Assembly (NCBI GenBank): GCA_017532825.1
Contig: JAFXIT010000058.1
Coordinates: 1 to 38,561, forward strand
From: Clostridia bacterium
GTDB lineage: Bacteria; Bacillota; Clostridia; Oscillospirales; QAMX01
Reading direction: 5' to 3'
Length of the DNA stretch: 38,561 nucleotides
The first letter of the stretch is position 1. The number at the start of each line of letters is the position of its first letter. A model generated the notes under the pieces. It saw nothing but the letters and a program-made list of their open reading frames with translations. It had not been told where the DNA came from and did not search any database. A program made the position numbers and the translations under genes. Shown piece by piece: positions 16,596 through 25,173 of this stretch.

Positions 16596-16622
16596 ATTAT
16601 ATATATATATATAGAATGTCAA
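16596..16622 (-). promoter_or_regulatory. Promoter of the SipW cassette, with a TA-repeat spacer
   Basis: On the minus strand a perfect -35 TTGACA (16617-16622) and a perfect -10 TATAAT (16596-16601) are 15 bases apart. The spacer is TTC plus TA repeats that run into the -10. One more TA unit would give the optimal 17-base spacing. The leader to ATG 16538 is about 50 bases. Confidence 0.7.
16598..16613. repeat. (TA)8 dinucleotide tract inside the cassette promoter
   Basis: Sixteen bases of uninterrupted TA alternation lie between the -35 and -10 boxes and overlap the -10. Such tracts gain and lose units by slipped-strand mispairing. Confidence 0.95.
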
Positions 16623-16666
16623 TACCATTCAGGATAAAAAAATCCTTTTACAGGCTTTTTTGCTTT

Positions 16667-16701
16667 TTAAAAAAGCAGCCGACAGGCTCTGTGCCGACTG
16701 C
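16667..16701 (-). terminator. Terminator after the ArsC-like gene
   Basis: GCAGTCGGCA pairs with TGTCGGCTGC through two G-U pairs, giving a 10-base-pair stem followed by TTTTTT on the minus strand. It starts 16 bases after the stop of the ArsC-like gene. Confidence 0.8.
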
Positions 16702-16716
16702 ATAAGGGATATCCTT

Positions 16717-17052
16717 CTATTCAAACTTTTCCCAGACCTCGGGTGCATAGCCGACCGTTGCCTTCCTTCCGTTGCGGACGACGGGAGTTCGGATGAGCTT
16801 GGGATCGTCAAGCAGGGCGCCGAGCCGTGCCTCCTCGGGAGAGAGATACTTGACCGCCCCCGAGTCGGGGTTCTTTTGATCGAGCAGACCGTCAAGACCG
16901 CCCACCGAGGCAAGCACGCTTTTGAGCTCACCGAGGCTCATTCCGTAGCGGTCGAGGTCTATATATTGGTATTTTATCCTGCGCTCCTTGAAAAAGCGCT
17001 CGGCCTTTTTTGTGTCAAAGCACTTTGAGCGGCCGAATATCTGTATATTCAT
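16717..17052 (-). CDS. ArsC/Spx-family thioredoxin-fold protein
   Basis: 111 residues. The start FGRSKCFDTKKAERFFKERRI has the single N-terminal Cys of ArsC-like proteins (CX3KK context), followed by YQYIDL and a RTPVVRNGRKATVGYAPEVWEKF end. The Cys lacks the CXXC of Spx, and the ArsC-type Arg is not clearly placed, so arsenate reduction is uncertain; a small oxidoreductase or regulator is equally possible. ATG 17050-17052 has GGGTGAT about five bases upstream and lies 11 bases after the predicted transcription start; a GTG three codons earlier would leave almost no leader. It ends in TAG. Confidence 0.85.
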   Translation of the reverse strand: MNIQIFGRSKCFDTKKAERFFKERRIKYQYIDLDRYGMSLGELKSVLASVGGLDGLLDQKNPDSGAVKYLSPEEARLGALLDDPKLIRTPVVRNGRKATVGYAPEVWEKFE

Positions 17053-17069
17053 ATCTATCACCCGTCAAT

Positions 17070-17098
17070 ATTTTACCACGTTTTGCCCCGTCAGTCAA
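17070..17098 (-). promoter_or_regulatory. Promoter of the ArsC-like gene
   Basis: On the minus strand TTGACT (17093-17098) and TAAAAT (17070-17075) are separated by 17 bases. The leader is short, about 11 bases to the ATG. Confidence 0.7.
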
Positions 17099-17147
17099 AG
17101 GCAAAATTTCGCAAGGCTGCATATTATGACTTACGGAGGCGATCTTT

Positions 17148-18398
17148 ATGGATACCTATATGATCCAGCTTGCGCTCAAGCGTGCAGGCTTTGACCCGGG
17201 GCCGCTTGACGGCATCTTCGGGCCGAGAACAAAAGAGGCCGTAATTGCATTTCAAAAGGCCGACGGACTTTCTCCCGACGGCATCGTTGGGCCGCTGACC
17301 CGCAGTGCCCTTGCCCGCTACCTTCGTGGCTACAGCATACACAGGATAGTCAGAGGCGACACCTTCTACCGCCTTGCAAGGGAGTACGGTACCACCGTCC
17401 GTGCCATTGTGACGGCCAACCCCGGTCTTGACCCCAAAAATCTCATCCCCGCTCAGCGTGTCATCATCCCCTACTCCTTCCCCGTGGTGACCTCGGAGAT
17501 ACCCTACACCTCGGCACTTATGGGCTACATAGCAGACGGGCTCCGTGCCCGTTATCCCTTTTTACGTGTGACGATACCCGGAAGAAGCGTGATGGGCCGT
17601 CCGCTGTGGTGCTTCTCCATCGGAAGCGGCGGCACGGAGGTCTTTTACAACGCCTCCCACCATGCAAACGAGTGGATAACCACACCCCTGCTTATGCGTT
17701 TTCTTGAGGAATACTCCTTCGCCTACGCCAACAAGGGGCGCATCGGCGGTGTCAGCGCAAACGCTCTTTATATGCGTACCACCCTCCACCTTATCGGTAT
17801 GGTCAACCCCGACGGCGTCGACCTTGTAAACGGTGCGATACCGACCGACAGCGGGGAATACCGCAACGCACAGAGCATCTCAAAGAACTATCCCTCCGTC
17901 CCCTTCCCCTCGGGCTGGAAGGCAAACATCCTCGGCACCGACCTCAACCTCAACTATCCCGCAGGCTGGGAGCAGGCTCGCGAGATAAAGTTTGCCCAGG
18001 GCTACACCTCCCCCGCTCCGAGGGACTACGTGGGAAGCTCGGTGCTCTCCGAGCCCGAAAGCCGCACCCTCTACGAGCTGACCCGTCGGAGCAACCTCGC
18101 CCTTACCCTCTCCTACCACACCCAGGGTGAGATCATATTCTGGAAATACCTTGATATTGAGCCCGAGGGTGCCTTTGACATTGCCGAGGGCTTTGCAGCG
18201 GCCAGCGGCTATGCGGTCTCCGACACCCCCTACGAGTCGGGCTTTGCAGGGTATAAGGACTTCTTTATTCAGGACTACGGCCGTCCGGGTTATACCATCG
18301 AGGCAGGCCGAGGGAGCAATCCCCTGCCGCTTTCCCAATTCCCCGAGATATACTCCGACAATCTCGGGATACTCATTCTCGGGCTTCAATCGGTCTGA
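17148..18398 (+). CDS. M14 zinc peptidase with peptidoglycan-binding and LysM domains (gamma-D-glutamyl-diaminopimelate type)
   Basis: 416 residues. A peptidoglycan-binding domain (about 1-58, GPLDGIFGPRTKEAVIAFQ) is followed by LysM (about 63-108, HRIVRGDTFYRLAREYG) and an M14 carboxypeptidase domain (about 118-416). Zinc ligands HHANE (His172, Glu175) and SYHTQGE (His324) are intact, and Glu385 in TIEAGRG is the likely catalytic acid. This layout matches endopeptidase I of Lysinibacillus sphaericus, which cuts the gamma-D-Glu-diaminopimelate bond. No signal peptide is present, so it may act on muropeptides in the cytoplasm or in a sporulating cell. GGAGG lies about eight bases before the ATG. 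Confidence 0.92.
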   Translation: MDTYMIQLALKRAGFDPGPLDGIFGPRTKEAVIAFQKADGLSPDGIVGPLTRSALARYLRGYSIHRIVRGDTFYRLAREYGTTVRAIVTANPGLDPKNLIPAQRVIIPYSFPVVTSEIPYTSALMGYIADGLRARYPFLRVTIPGRSVMGRPLWCFSIGSGGTEVFYNASHHANEWITTPLLMRFLEEYSFAYANKGRIGGVSANALYMRTTLHLIGMVNPDGVDLVNGAIPTDSGEYRNAQSISKNYPSVPFPSGWKANILGTDLNLNYPAGWEQAREIKFAQGYTSPAPRDYVGSSVLSEPESRTLYELTRRSNLALTLSYHTQGEIIFWKYLDIEPEGAFDIAEGFAAASGYAVSDTPYESGFAGYKDFFIQDYGRPGYTIEAGRGSNPLPLSQFPEIYSDNLGILILGLQSV

Positions 18399-18402
18399 GT
18401 CT

Positions 18403-18430
18403 TGAAATTCCGAGACATAGGTGGTAAAAT
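18403..18430 (+). promoter_or_regulatory. Promoter of the nitroreductase gene
   Basis: TTGAAA (18403-18408) and TAAAAT (18425-18430) are 16 bases apart, about 23 bases before the GTG start at 18460. It lies just behind the M14 gene. Confidence 0.55.
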
Positions 18431-18459
18431 TATACAAAAGAAGCAAAAGGAGAATCGCC

Positions 18460-18984
18460 GTGAACGAGGTCATAAAAACGATATTCGAGCGCCACAGCAC
18501 AAGAGCCTTTACCGATGCACCCATCTCAAAGGATGAGCTTATCCTGCTTGCAGATGCCGCAAGACACGCTCCCAGCGCCCGCAACCGCCAGAGCTGGCAT
18601 TTTACGGTAATTGCAAACCCCGCCCTCATAGTCGAGCTTGCAAACGCCATGGCCGATGCACTCGGAGTTGACAGAGAGAGCTACCGCTTCTACTCGGCAA
18701 CCGCCCTCATCCTCTGCGGCTCCGACAGAGCCGATCCCCTCGGTATCGAGAATTGCGCCTGCGCCATGGAAAATATCTTCCTTGCGGCACATTCGCTTGG
18801 TATTGCATCTGTCTGGATAAACCAGCTCAAGGGCATCTGCGACGAGCCTGCGGTGCGTGCCGTGCTTTCAAAGGCAGGTCTGCCCGAAAACTGCGTAGTC
18901 TACGGCACGGCGGCCCTCGGCTACGCCGCAAAGGAGTTCCAAAAGCCCGAAAGAGCGACCGGTACGGTCAATTTTGCTATGTAA
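18460..18984 (+). CDS. Nitroreductase family flavoprotein
   Basis: 174 residues. The N-terminal FMN-binding signature RHSTRAFTDAPISKDELILLADAARHAPSARNRQSW (read here as RHSTR then ARHAPSARNRQSW) and the later AMENIFLAAHSLGIASVW and GTAALGYAAK are typical of small NADH- or NADPH-dependent nitroreductases. GTG 18460 is chosen because AAAAGGAG lies seven bases upstream; an earlier GTG at 18421 falls between the promoter elements. The physiological substrate is unknown. A perfect inverted repeat spans its stop codon. Confidence 0.9.
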   Translation: MNEVIKTIFERHSTRAFTDAPISKDELILLADAARHAPSARNRQSWHFTVIANPALIVELANAMADALGVDRESYRFYSATALILCGSDRADPLGIENCACAMENIFLAAHSLGIASVWINQLKGICDEPAVRAVLSKAGLPENCVVYGTAALGYAAKEFQKPERATGTVNFAM

Positions 18985-19003
18985 AGCGATTATCTTTACA
19001 TAG
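18977..19003. repeat. Perfect 10-base inverted repeat over the nitroreductase stop codon
   Basis: CTATGTAAAG and CTTTACATAG face each other across a seven-base loop. The left arm contains the last sense codon and the TAA stop. No T run follows, so it is not a normal terminator; it could be an mRNA-stabilising hairpin or a protein-binding site. Confidence 0.8.
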
Positions 19004-19019
19004 TTGCAAAGATTAGAAA

Positions 19020-19063
19020 ACAGCGGCAAAACGGTGATTTCCGTTCTGCCGCTGTTGATTTTT
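19020..19063. terminator. Terminator between convergent genes
   Basis: ACAGCGGCA and AACGG pair with CCGTT and TGCCGCTGT (one mismatch between the two blocks). The hairpin is followed by GATTTTTG on the plus strand and by TTTT on the minus strand, so it may serve both the nitroreductase and the beta-galactosidase genes. Confidence 0.8.
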
Positions 19064-19064
19064 G

Positions 19065-21059
19065 TTATCTGTTATTTTTAAGTGCAAAGAGCACTCCGTA
19101 GCCCTCAACGGTATACCTTCCGCTGATCTCACCGCCGTTTATAACGTCTTCGACGGTGTAGGGAATGTTTATTTCTACGGGAGAATCCTTTGCGTTGACG
19201 GCAAAGATGTACTCCTTACCCTCCTTGACTCTGGAGGAGACGATGACACCGTCCCCTGCCTCAAGCAGAGACTCGATACCGAAGGTGTTTTTGATATAGC
19301 CTGCAAGGGCCTCGTAGAAGTACACGTCGTTACCGTCGGTGGAATAGAGAACGGCGTAGCCCTCACCGTACTTCCTTACGGTTATGGCAGGCGTTCCGGC
19401 AAGACGGCCGGTGGTATACTCGGCAACTACGTCAGCGCCCTTGAGCCTGAGCTTGTTTATGGTAGAGCGTACCTGCCGCTCGGTACCGTCGGCATATCTG
19501 ACCGATGCCTTAGCCCCCGTCTCGGCGTTGAGCTTGGAGGCGCCTATCTTGGATATTACCTCTGCCCCAAAGAGCTCCGAAAGAAGGCCCGGCTCGAGCA
19601 GTTCGTATATCTGGTTGTTAAAGTCACGGGTGGCGCACTCGGTGTTCATGACCAATATACCGCCGTTTTTGACATAATCGGTATAGGCCTTGGCGTCCTC
19701 CCTTGTCATCATACGGAGGTTTGGAGCGATGACGAGCTTATACTTGGAAAGGTCGTCCCTCATGGATGCAACGTCGACGTTGCAGGCAAGGGCGTTTTTA
19801 AAGCCGCCGTAGGCGTTGAAAAACTCCTCGTCGTAGAAGCCGTCCACGACCCAGCCTGCGTGCGCCCAGCTGTTTTCGTGGGAGTAGACTGCGGCGACCT
19901 TTGAGGGGGTCGACGCGCCGTCTATCTTGGAATAGTGCTTTTTAAGTGCGTCGGTCATCTTCTTTATAACGGGACCCGCCTCGCCTATGCTCTTATCTCT
20001 CATAAGCAGGCTGGGATATGCCTCCTCGGCACCGCCCGTAGGACTGCGCCACTCAAAGAAGATGGTTGCAAATGCGCCGTGGGAGATATTGAGCCAGGTC
20101 TGTGCCGCTACGACCTCTGGAACGTTGTTTGCATCGGCAAATGCAAGCTGCTCGGCAACAAGAAAGCGTTCCTTGCCCGAGGAAAGACGACGGTCAAAGC
20201 TGTGCTCCATGCTTGCACGAAGCTGCACACGGTAGGCATCCCCCGCAGGCTGTCCGACGTAGTTGTCCCAGCCTGCGTAATCGAGGTATTCAGCGCCCTC
20301 AAAGCAGTCTACCGACCAGTTGGCTCCGGGCCAGTTGGTATAGATAAATCTGTCGGGGGAATATTTGCGTATTATCTCGGCCTCCATCGAAAGAAGGCTG
20401 TTGAAGGTGAAGGAAAAATACCGACGGTAGTCGATCTGTACCTGGGGTGACCAACCGCCCTCCGCCGCATTGACGGGTATCTCTATCTGGTCAAAATCGT
20501 TGTAGTAATTTGACCACATCATACTAAACCAGGCCTTGTTAAGGGCGTCTATATTTCCGTACTTTTCCCTCAACCAGTCACGGAAACCCTCGTTACAGCA
20601 TCCGTCAAAGTCGTTAAAGGGGAAGCCGGGCTCGTTGTCCAACTGCCATCCGATTATGTTGGGGTTATCTCCAAGAGCCTTTGCCTGCTCAAGGGTAATG
20701 CGTCGGGCATACTTAAGGAAGGTCTCGTTGGAAAGGCACTGTCCCTTCCGTCCGCCGAAACTGTAATCGCCGTGGATGTTTCCGCCCTTGACATGCCTAT
20801 CCTTTTGATAAAGCCAAGGCGGACAGACGGCGGTGGTAGTGCCAAGGACGGTCTTTATACCGTGCTTGGCGGCAAGGTCGATAGCTCTGCGCATCGGCTC
20901 AAAGTTGAACTCACCCTCGCGCGGCTCATACCAGCTCCAGGCAAATTCACCCATTCTTACCACGTTAAGTCCAAGGGACTCCATTTTGGCAAAATCCTCT
21001 TCCCATTCCTCTTCGGGCCACCACTCGGGGTAGTAGGAGGATCCAAGGTAGAATTCCAT
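19065..21059 (-). CDS. GH42 family beta-galactosidase
   Basis: 664 residues, near the usual GH42 length. The TIM-barrel catalytic domain (about 1-370) begins with LGSSYYPEWWPEEEW. The acid/base Glu143 lies in GWQLDNEPG and the likely nucleophile Glu303 in FLVAEQLAF. A trimerisation-type domain (about 380-590) and a small C-terminal beta domain follow. No signal peptide is present, so it cleaves imported beta-galactosides in the cytoplasm. ATG 21057-21059 has AAGG six bases upstream; the longer reading uses a TTG start that overlaps the cotransporter gene. It lies 20 bases after that gene and is probably cotranscribed. Confidence 0.94.
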   Translation of the reverse strand: MEFYLGSSYYPEWWPEEEWEEDFAKMESLGLNVVRMGEFAWSWYEPREGEFNFEPMRRAIDLAAKHGIKTVLGTTTAVCPPWLYQKDRHVKGGNIHGDYSFGGRKGQCLSNETFLKYARRITLEQAKALGDNPNIIGWQLDNEPGFPFNDFDGCCNEGFRDWLREKYGNIDALNKAWFSMMWSNYYNDFDQIEIPVNAAEGGWSPQVQIDYRRYFSFTFNSLLSMEAEIIRKYSPDRFIYTNWPGANWSVDCFEGAEYLDYAGWDNYVGQPAGDAYRVQLRASMEHSFDRRLSSGKERFLVAEQLAFADANNVPEVVAAQTWLNISHGAFATIFFEWRSPTGGAEEAYPSLLMRDKSIGEAGPVIKKMTDALKKHYSKIDGASTPSKVAAVYSHENSWAHAGWVVDGFYDEEFFNAYGGFKNALACNVDVASMRDDLSKYKLVIAPNLRMMTREDAKAYTDYVKNGGILVMNTECATRDFNNQIYELLEPGLLSELFGAEVISKIGASKLNAETGAKASVRYADGTERQVRSTINKLRLKGADVVAEYTTGRLAGTPAITVRKYGEGYAVLYSTDGNDVYFYEALAGYIKNTFGIESLLEAGDGVIVSSRVKEGKEYIFAVNAKDSPVEINIPYTVEDVINGGEISGRYTVEGYGVLFALKNNR

Positions 21060-21078
21060 ACAAACCTTCACTCCTGTC

Positions 21079-22854
21079 TTATTTGTCAAGCAAGCTGAAA
21101 TACTTGTTTATATATTCTTCTTTTACTCTGTCAAATTCGCCCGTGTGTCTGAGCTTCTCGATATATCCGTGTCCGCCGAGCTCACCGTCCGCCGCAGGCG
21201 CAGTCTGGAGCAGACATACGGCTATGTTGGAGCAGTGATCCGACACACGCTCGAAGTTGTTAAGCAGATCGTTAAACACGAAGCCGAACTTAATGGTACA
21301 GCGTCCTTGGTTGAGCCGCTGTACGTGACGGGCCTTGAGGTCGTCGCACAGCAGACCTATGACCTCCGAAAGGGGCTCTATTTTGGATGCAGTCTCGAGG
21401 TCCTCGTTTATAAACGCATCCACCGACATCTGCATGATCGCCATCAGCGCATCGGTCGCGACGGCAAGCTCACCCTGAGCGTCGACCGAGAACTCTATCT
21501 TGTCGTTATGCATCTCCTCGGCGGCCGCAATAACGTTGACCGCATGGTCGGATATTCTCTCAAGGTCGCCTATCATATGCAAAAGTCGGGTCTTTTCACG
21601 GCTGTCGCTGACGCTCATGCCGCGTCCGCCCAGTCTGACAAGGTAGCTTCCGAGCTTGTCCTCATATACGTCGACCTTGCCCTCCATCGTCCTGACCTCA
21701 CGGTCAAGCTGTACGTCGTAGGCGTAGTAGGCGTCGATCGCCTTCTGCATGGCATCGCAGGAGGTGCGAGCCATATCCTCGGTAAGGCGGCGGCAGTGCT
21801 CCAGGGCAAAGGAGGGAGTGTTGAGGAAACGGTCGTCAAGTATCTTAAACTCCTGCTCCCCGTCGTCGCCCTTGACCATCCTGCAGACAAGCTTCAAAAG
21901 CAGGTTGCGGCAGGGAAGCAATACGGCGGTGGCGCATATATTAAATCCCGCGTGTACGAGTGCGATCTCAAGCGCACCGACCTGCATATCGGCTATGGCT
22001 CTGCCGCCGACGGATATATCGAAGATAGCCGTTACGGAGTAGTAAAGGATAAGGAATATCGCCGAGCCGAGCAGGTTGAAAAGCAGATGTATAAGAGAGG
22101 CTCTCTTTGCATTCTTGTTTGCGCCGATGCCCGACATTACCGCATTTATACAGGTACCGATGTTCTGACCGCAGATTATCGGCACAGCGGCTCCGAAGGT
22201 CACGCCGCCCGAGACCGCAAGGGCCTGGAGTATACCGACGGAAGAGGAGGACGACTGTACCACTGCCGTAAGCACCGCACCTGCAAGCACACCGAAGAGA
22301 GGATTTTTAAAGAGTACAAACAGCTGCTTGAAGCTTTCGTTCTGGGTAAGCGGCTTTACGGCGTCGGTCATCGTATCCATACCGAACATAAGCAGGGCAA
22401 ATCCGACAAATATCATACCGGTATCACGCCGACGGCCGACCTTTGAGAACATAAACAGAACAACGCCGACTATCGCAAATATCGGCGAGAAGGACGAGGG
22501 CTTGAGCTGTTTCACAAAAATGTTGCTGCTCTCTATCCCCGCAAGCGACAGTATCCAGGCCGTAACGGTAGTGCCTATATTGGCACCCATGATGTCTCCG
22601 ACGGCCTGCTTGAGCTTCATAAGACCGGAGTTTACAAAGCCGACCACCATTACCGTCGTCGCAGAGGACGACTGTATGACGGACGTGACTCCCGCTCCGA
22701 GCAGGACGCTTTTTGCAGTAGAGGAGGTAAGGCGCTCCATCGTCCTTTCGAGCTTGCCGCCCGCCATCTTTTCAAGGCTCTGTCCCATTGCGCTCATTCC
22801 GTACAGGAATATCGCAAGGCCTCCAACGAGAGTAAGTACCGAAAACAGATCCAT
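21079..22854 (-). CDS. Na/Pi cotransporter family protein with C-terminal PhoU domain
   Basis: 591 residues. Two inverted Na/Pi-cotransporter units show the paired QSSS motifs (SVIQSSSATTVMVVGFV near residue 60 and VVQSSSSSVGILQAL near 200), together with about eight membrane segments. From about residue 350 a soluble helical PhoU-like domain follows (LLHMIGDLERISDHAVNVIAAAEE and NFERVSDHCSNIAVCL). These carriers move phosphate with sodium, and the PhoU part may act in regulation. The cotranscribed GH42 gene has no obvious metabolic link to phosphate. AAAGGAAT lies before the ATG. Confidence 0.93.
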   Translation of the reverse strand: MDLFSVLTLVGGLAIFLYGMSAMGQSLEKMAGGKLERTMERLTSSTAKSVLLGAGVTSVIQSSSATTVMVVGFVNSGLMKLKQAVGDIMGANIGTTVTAWILSLAGIESSNIFVKQLKPSSFSPIFAIVGVVLFMFSKVGRRRDTGMIFVGFALLMFGMDTMTDAVKPLTQNESFKQLFVLFKNPLFGVLAGAVLTAVVQSSSSSVGILQALAVSGGVTFGAAVPIICGQNIGTCINAVMSGIGANKNAKRASLIHLLFNLLGSAIFLILYYSVTAIFDISVGGRAIADMQVGALEIALVHAGFNICATAVLLPCRNLLLKLVCRMVKGDDGEQEFKILDDRFLNTPSFALEHCRRLTEDMARTSCDAMQKAIDAYYAYDVQLDREVRTMEGKVDVYEDKLGSYLVRLGGRGMSVSDSREKTRLLHMIGDLERISDHAVNVIAAAEEMHNDKIEFSVDAQGELAVATDALMAIMQMSVDAFINEDLETASKIEPLSEVIGLLCDDLKARHVQRLNQGRCTIKFGFVFNDLLNNFERVSDHCSNIAVCLLQTAPAADGELGGHGYIEKLRHTGEFDRVKEEYINKYFSLLDK

Positions 22855-22922
22855 AATTTTTCATTCCTTTCACGCAGCTCCAACGTCTGCGTACTTTTTC
22901 TTTTCCATTCTTTCACACCTAT

Positions 22923-22950
22923 ATTATATCACATTACCGCCCCTTAGCAA
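22923..22950 (-). promoter_or_regulatory. Promoter of the Na/Pi cotransporter-GH42 unit
   Basis: On the minus strand TTGCTA (22945-22950) and a perfect TATAAT (22923-22928) are 16 bases apart. The leader of about 60 bases can form a small ACGCAG/CTGCGT hairpin. No pho-box-like repeat is evident. Confidence 0.65.
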
Positions 22951-22964
22951 TGTATTTTTCGCAC

Positions 22965-22995
22965 AAAAAAAGAAGCCTGCCGTCGGCAGACTTCT
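22965..22995 (-). terminator. Terminator after recN
   Basis: AGAAGTCTGCC pairs with GGCAGGCTTCT through one G-U pair around a three-base loop, then seven T residues follow on the minus strand. It lies 16 bases after the recN stop and ends the dxs-recN operon. Confidence 0.92.
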
Positions 22996-23010
22996 AAAGT
23001 TATGTTACAT

Positions 23011-24705
23011 TTATCGACCCTGTTTTACCCTCTCGGCATCGGCTATCTGCTCTGCGGCGGCAAGCTTCATGGTCTCGGTAGGCTCGGCTCCGCCGTTTAT
23101 CCTTGCAAGCTCCAAAAGCCTTCCCTCTCTGTCAAGCTCCTCTACCGAGGTAAAGGTGCGGCCGTCCTGCTGGGCCTTTTTGATGAGGAAGTGTGCATCG
23201 GCAAAGGACGCCATCTGCGAAAGGTGGGTCACGCACAGCACCTGACGGGTGCTTGCCGTCCTTGCAAGCCGCTCTGCAACACGAAGCGCCGCTACGCCGC
23301 TTATCCCCGAGTCGACTTCGTCGTATATCACCGTAGGCTCGGTCTTGGGGGAAAGGACGGTATTGAGGGCCAGCATTATCCTCGAAAGCTCACCGCCCGA
23401 GGCGGTGCGTGCAAGAGGCTTTACGGTCTCTCCTCGGTTTGCGGAGATGTAAAACTCGACTATATCTGTGCCGTCGGGGGCAAACACCGTCCGCCCCTCA
23501 CGCTCCTGCCTTTCAAATCTGACTTCAAACCTCGCTCCCGCCATGCAAAGGTAGGAAAGCTCCTCCTCGACCGCCTTTTCAAGGCGCTTTGCGGCAGACT
23601 TTCTCTCATCGGAAAGCCGTTTTGCGATCTCCGAGGTGCGCTTATGACGATCGGCATACTCCCCTGCAAGGCGTTCAAGCTCGGCATCCGAGCGGAGTAT
23701 CGTTTCAAGCTCGGCGGCCGACTCTGCGGCGCAGAGATTTACCGACTCTATACTGCCGCCGTACTTGCGCTTAAGGGTAGAGATAAGGGAAAGCCTGTCC
23801 TCTATCTCGTCAAGCGATGCTTCGGAAAAGCCCGTCTCCTCGGCCGCCTTCCGTATCTCGTCGGCAACGTCGGAAAGCTCGGAGGAAAGCCCGTCAAGGC
23901 GGTTTGCAAGGTTGGAAAGCCTTTGGTTTTGCTTTTTCAGCGAAAGGAGGTCTTTGGAGGCCTTCAGGGCCATATCCGATGCCGACCCGTTCTCACCGCC
24001 GTTTAATGCCTCGGCCGCCAAAAGGCAGGCCTTTATGATGTTTTTGGCATCACGTGCCTCGGCTCTGCGGGCAGTAAGCTGTTCCTCCTCACCGGGGACA
24101 AGGTCAGCCTGCCCTATCTCGGCGATACGGTAGTTCAAAAGCTCTATGCGACGCTGTTTCTCGTCCTCGTCACGTGCAAGCTCACGCTGCGCCGACCGTA
24201 TCTCCTTGAGGCGGGCAAGCTCTGCCTTATATTCTGCAAGCAGCTCCTGCGTTCCCGCATATCTGTCAAGCAGCTCGATATGCAACGCAGGGTCAAGAAG
24301 GCCTCGGCTGTCGTGCTGGCCGTGGCTGCGGATCAAAAGCTCACCCAGTCTTCTGAGTAGTGACAGCGGTGCGGTACGCCCGTTGACACGGCAGAGGTTG
24401 CGGCCGTCGGCGGTGATACGCCGTGATATAAAGAGCGAGCCGTCGGGCTCGGGCTGAATGCCCGCATCCTCAAGTATCGGTGCGACAAAATCGGCGCAGT
24501 CGAACACACCGCTGACCGATGCGTAGTCGCTCCCCGTTCTTACAAGCTCTCTGGAGGTGCGCTCTCCGCTCAGTGCGGCAACAGAATCGATTATTATTGA
24601 CTTGCCCGCACCCGTCTCGCCCGTGAGGACGTTAAAGCCCGGCTTAAATACGATATCGGCCGAGGCTATGACGGCTACGTTTTCGATCTGCAGCAAGGTA
24701 AGCAT
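23011..24705 (-). CDS. recN: DNA repair protein RecN
   Basis: 564 residues, full length for this SMC-like ATPase of double-strand-break repair. Walker A is GETGAGKS (about 30-37), a long coiled coil occupies the middle (about 150-380), and the signature ASGGELSRIMLAL with Walker B TVIYDEVDSGISG lies near 425-470. It starts one base after argR ends and is last in the dxs operon, the arrangement also seen in Bacillus. Confidence 0.97.
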   Translation of the reverse strand: MLTLLQIENVAVIASADIVFKPGFNVLTGETGAGKSIIIDSVAALSGERTSRELVRTGSDYASVSGVFDCADFVAPILEDAGIQPEPDGSLFISRRITADGRNLCRVNGRTAPLSLLRRLGELLIRSHGQHDSRGLLDPALHIELLDRYAGTQELLAEYKAELARLKEIRSAQRELARDEDEKQRRIELLNYRIAEIGQADLVPGEEEQLTARRAEARDAKNIIKACLLAAEALNGGENGSASDMALKASKDLLSLKKQNQRLSNLANRLDGLSSELSDVADEIRKAAEETGFSEASLDEIEDRLSLISTLKRKYGGSIESVNLCAAESAAELETILRSDAELERLAGEYADRHKRTSEIAKRLSDERKSAAKRLEKAVEEELSYLCMAGARFEVRFERQEREGRTVFAPDGTDIVEFYISANRGETVKPLARTASGGELSRIMLALNTVLSPKTEPTVIYDEVDSGISGVAALRVAERLARTASTRQVLCVTHLSQMASFADAHFLIKKAQQDGRTFTSVEELDREGRLLELARINGGAEPTETMKLAAAEQIADAERVKQGR

Positions 24706-24706
24706 C

Positions 24707-25159
24707 TTATTTAAGCATTTCCTTTATATCCTGGCAGAGCTCGGCTGCCTTTTCGGGGGTACGTATGAGGAGGAATATGGTGTCGTCGCCCGCAACCGAG
24801 CCGACGATGTTGCTCACACCCATCGCATCGACTGCGGCACCCGCCGCCGAAGCAACACCCGTGAGGGTCTTGATGACCACGATATTGCCTGCGCAGTCGA
24901 CGTTTACCACGCTCTCACGGAAGATGTTGCGAAATCTCGCCACAAAGTCGTTCATTCCGTCGGAGGCGGCGGCAACGTAGTGGTATTTCTGGTTTTCTCC
25001 CAGCACCTTGACGATTCGAAGCTCCTTTATATCTCTGGATACGGTCGCCTGGGTAACGTCAAAGCCTGCCTTGACAAGGAGGTCGGAGAGCTCCTTTTGG
25101 GTCTCTATCTCATTTTCATCGATCAGCTTGAGGATCAGATTCTGTCTTTGGAATTTCAT
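24707..25159 (-). CDS. argR: Arginine repressor ArgR/AhrC
   Basis: 150 residues, typical size. An N-terminal winged helix (LKLIDENEIETQKELSDLL, then DVTQATVSRDIKELRIVKV) binds ARG boxes. The C-terminal hexamerisation and arginine-binding domain carries the GVASAAGAAVDAMG and SVAGDDTIFLL motifs. It controls arginine metabolism genes; none of those lies in this window. It sits between nadK (14-base gap) and recN, the conserved Firmicute position. Confidence 0.96.
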   Translation of the reverse strand: MKFQRQNLILKLIDENEIETQKELSDLLVKAGFDVTQATVSRDIKELRIVKVLGENQKYHYVAAASDGMNDFVARFRNIFRESVVNVDCAGNIVVIKTLTGVASAAGAAVDAMGVSNIVGSVAGDDTIFLLIRTPEKAAELCQDIKEMLK

Positions 25160-25173
25160 CCGCTTCTTCCCCT

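Noticed and set aside
21145..22446. A 433-codon antisense frame over the Na/Pi cotransporter gene
   Set aside because: It lies wholly inside a well-supported gene on the other strand and shows no domain or start signal.
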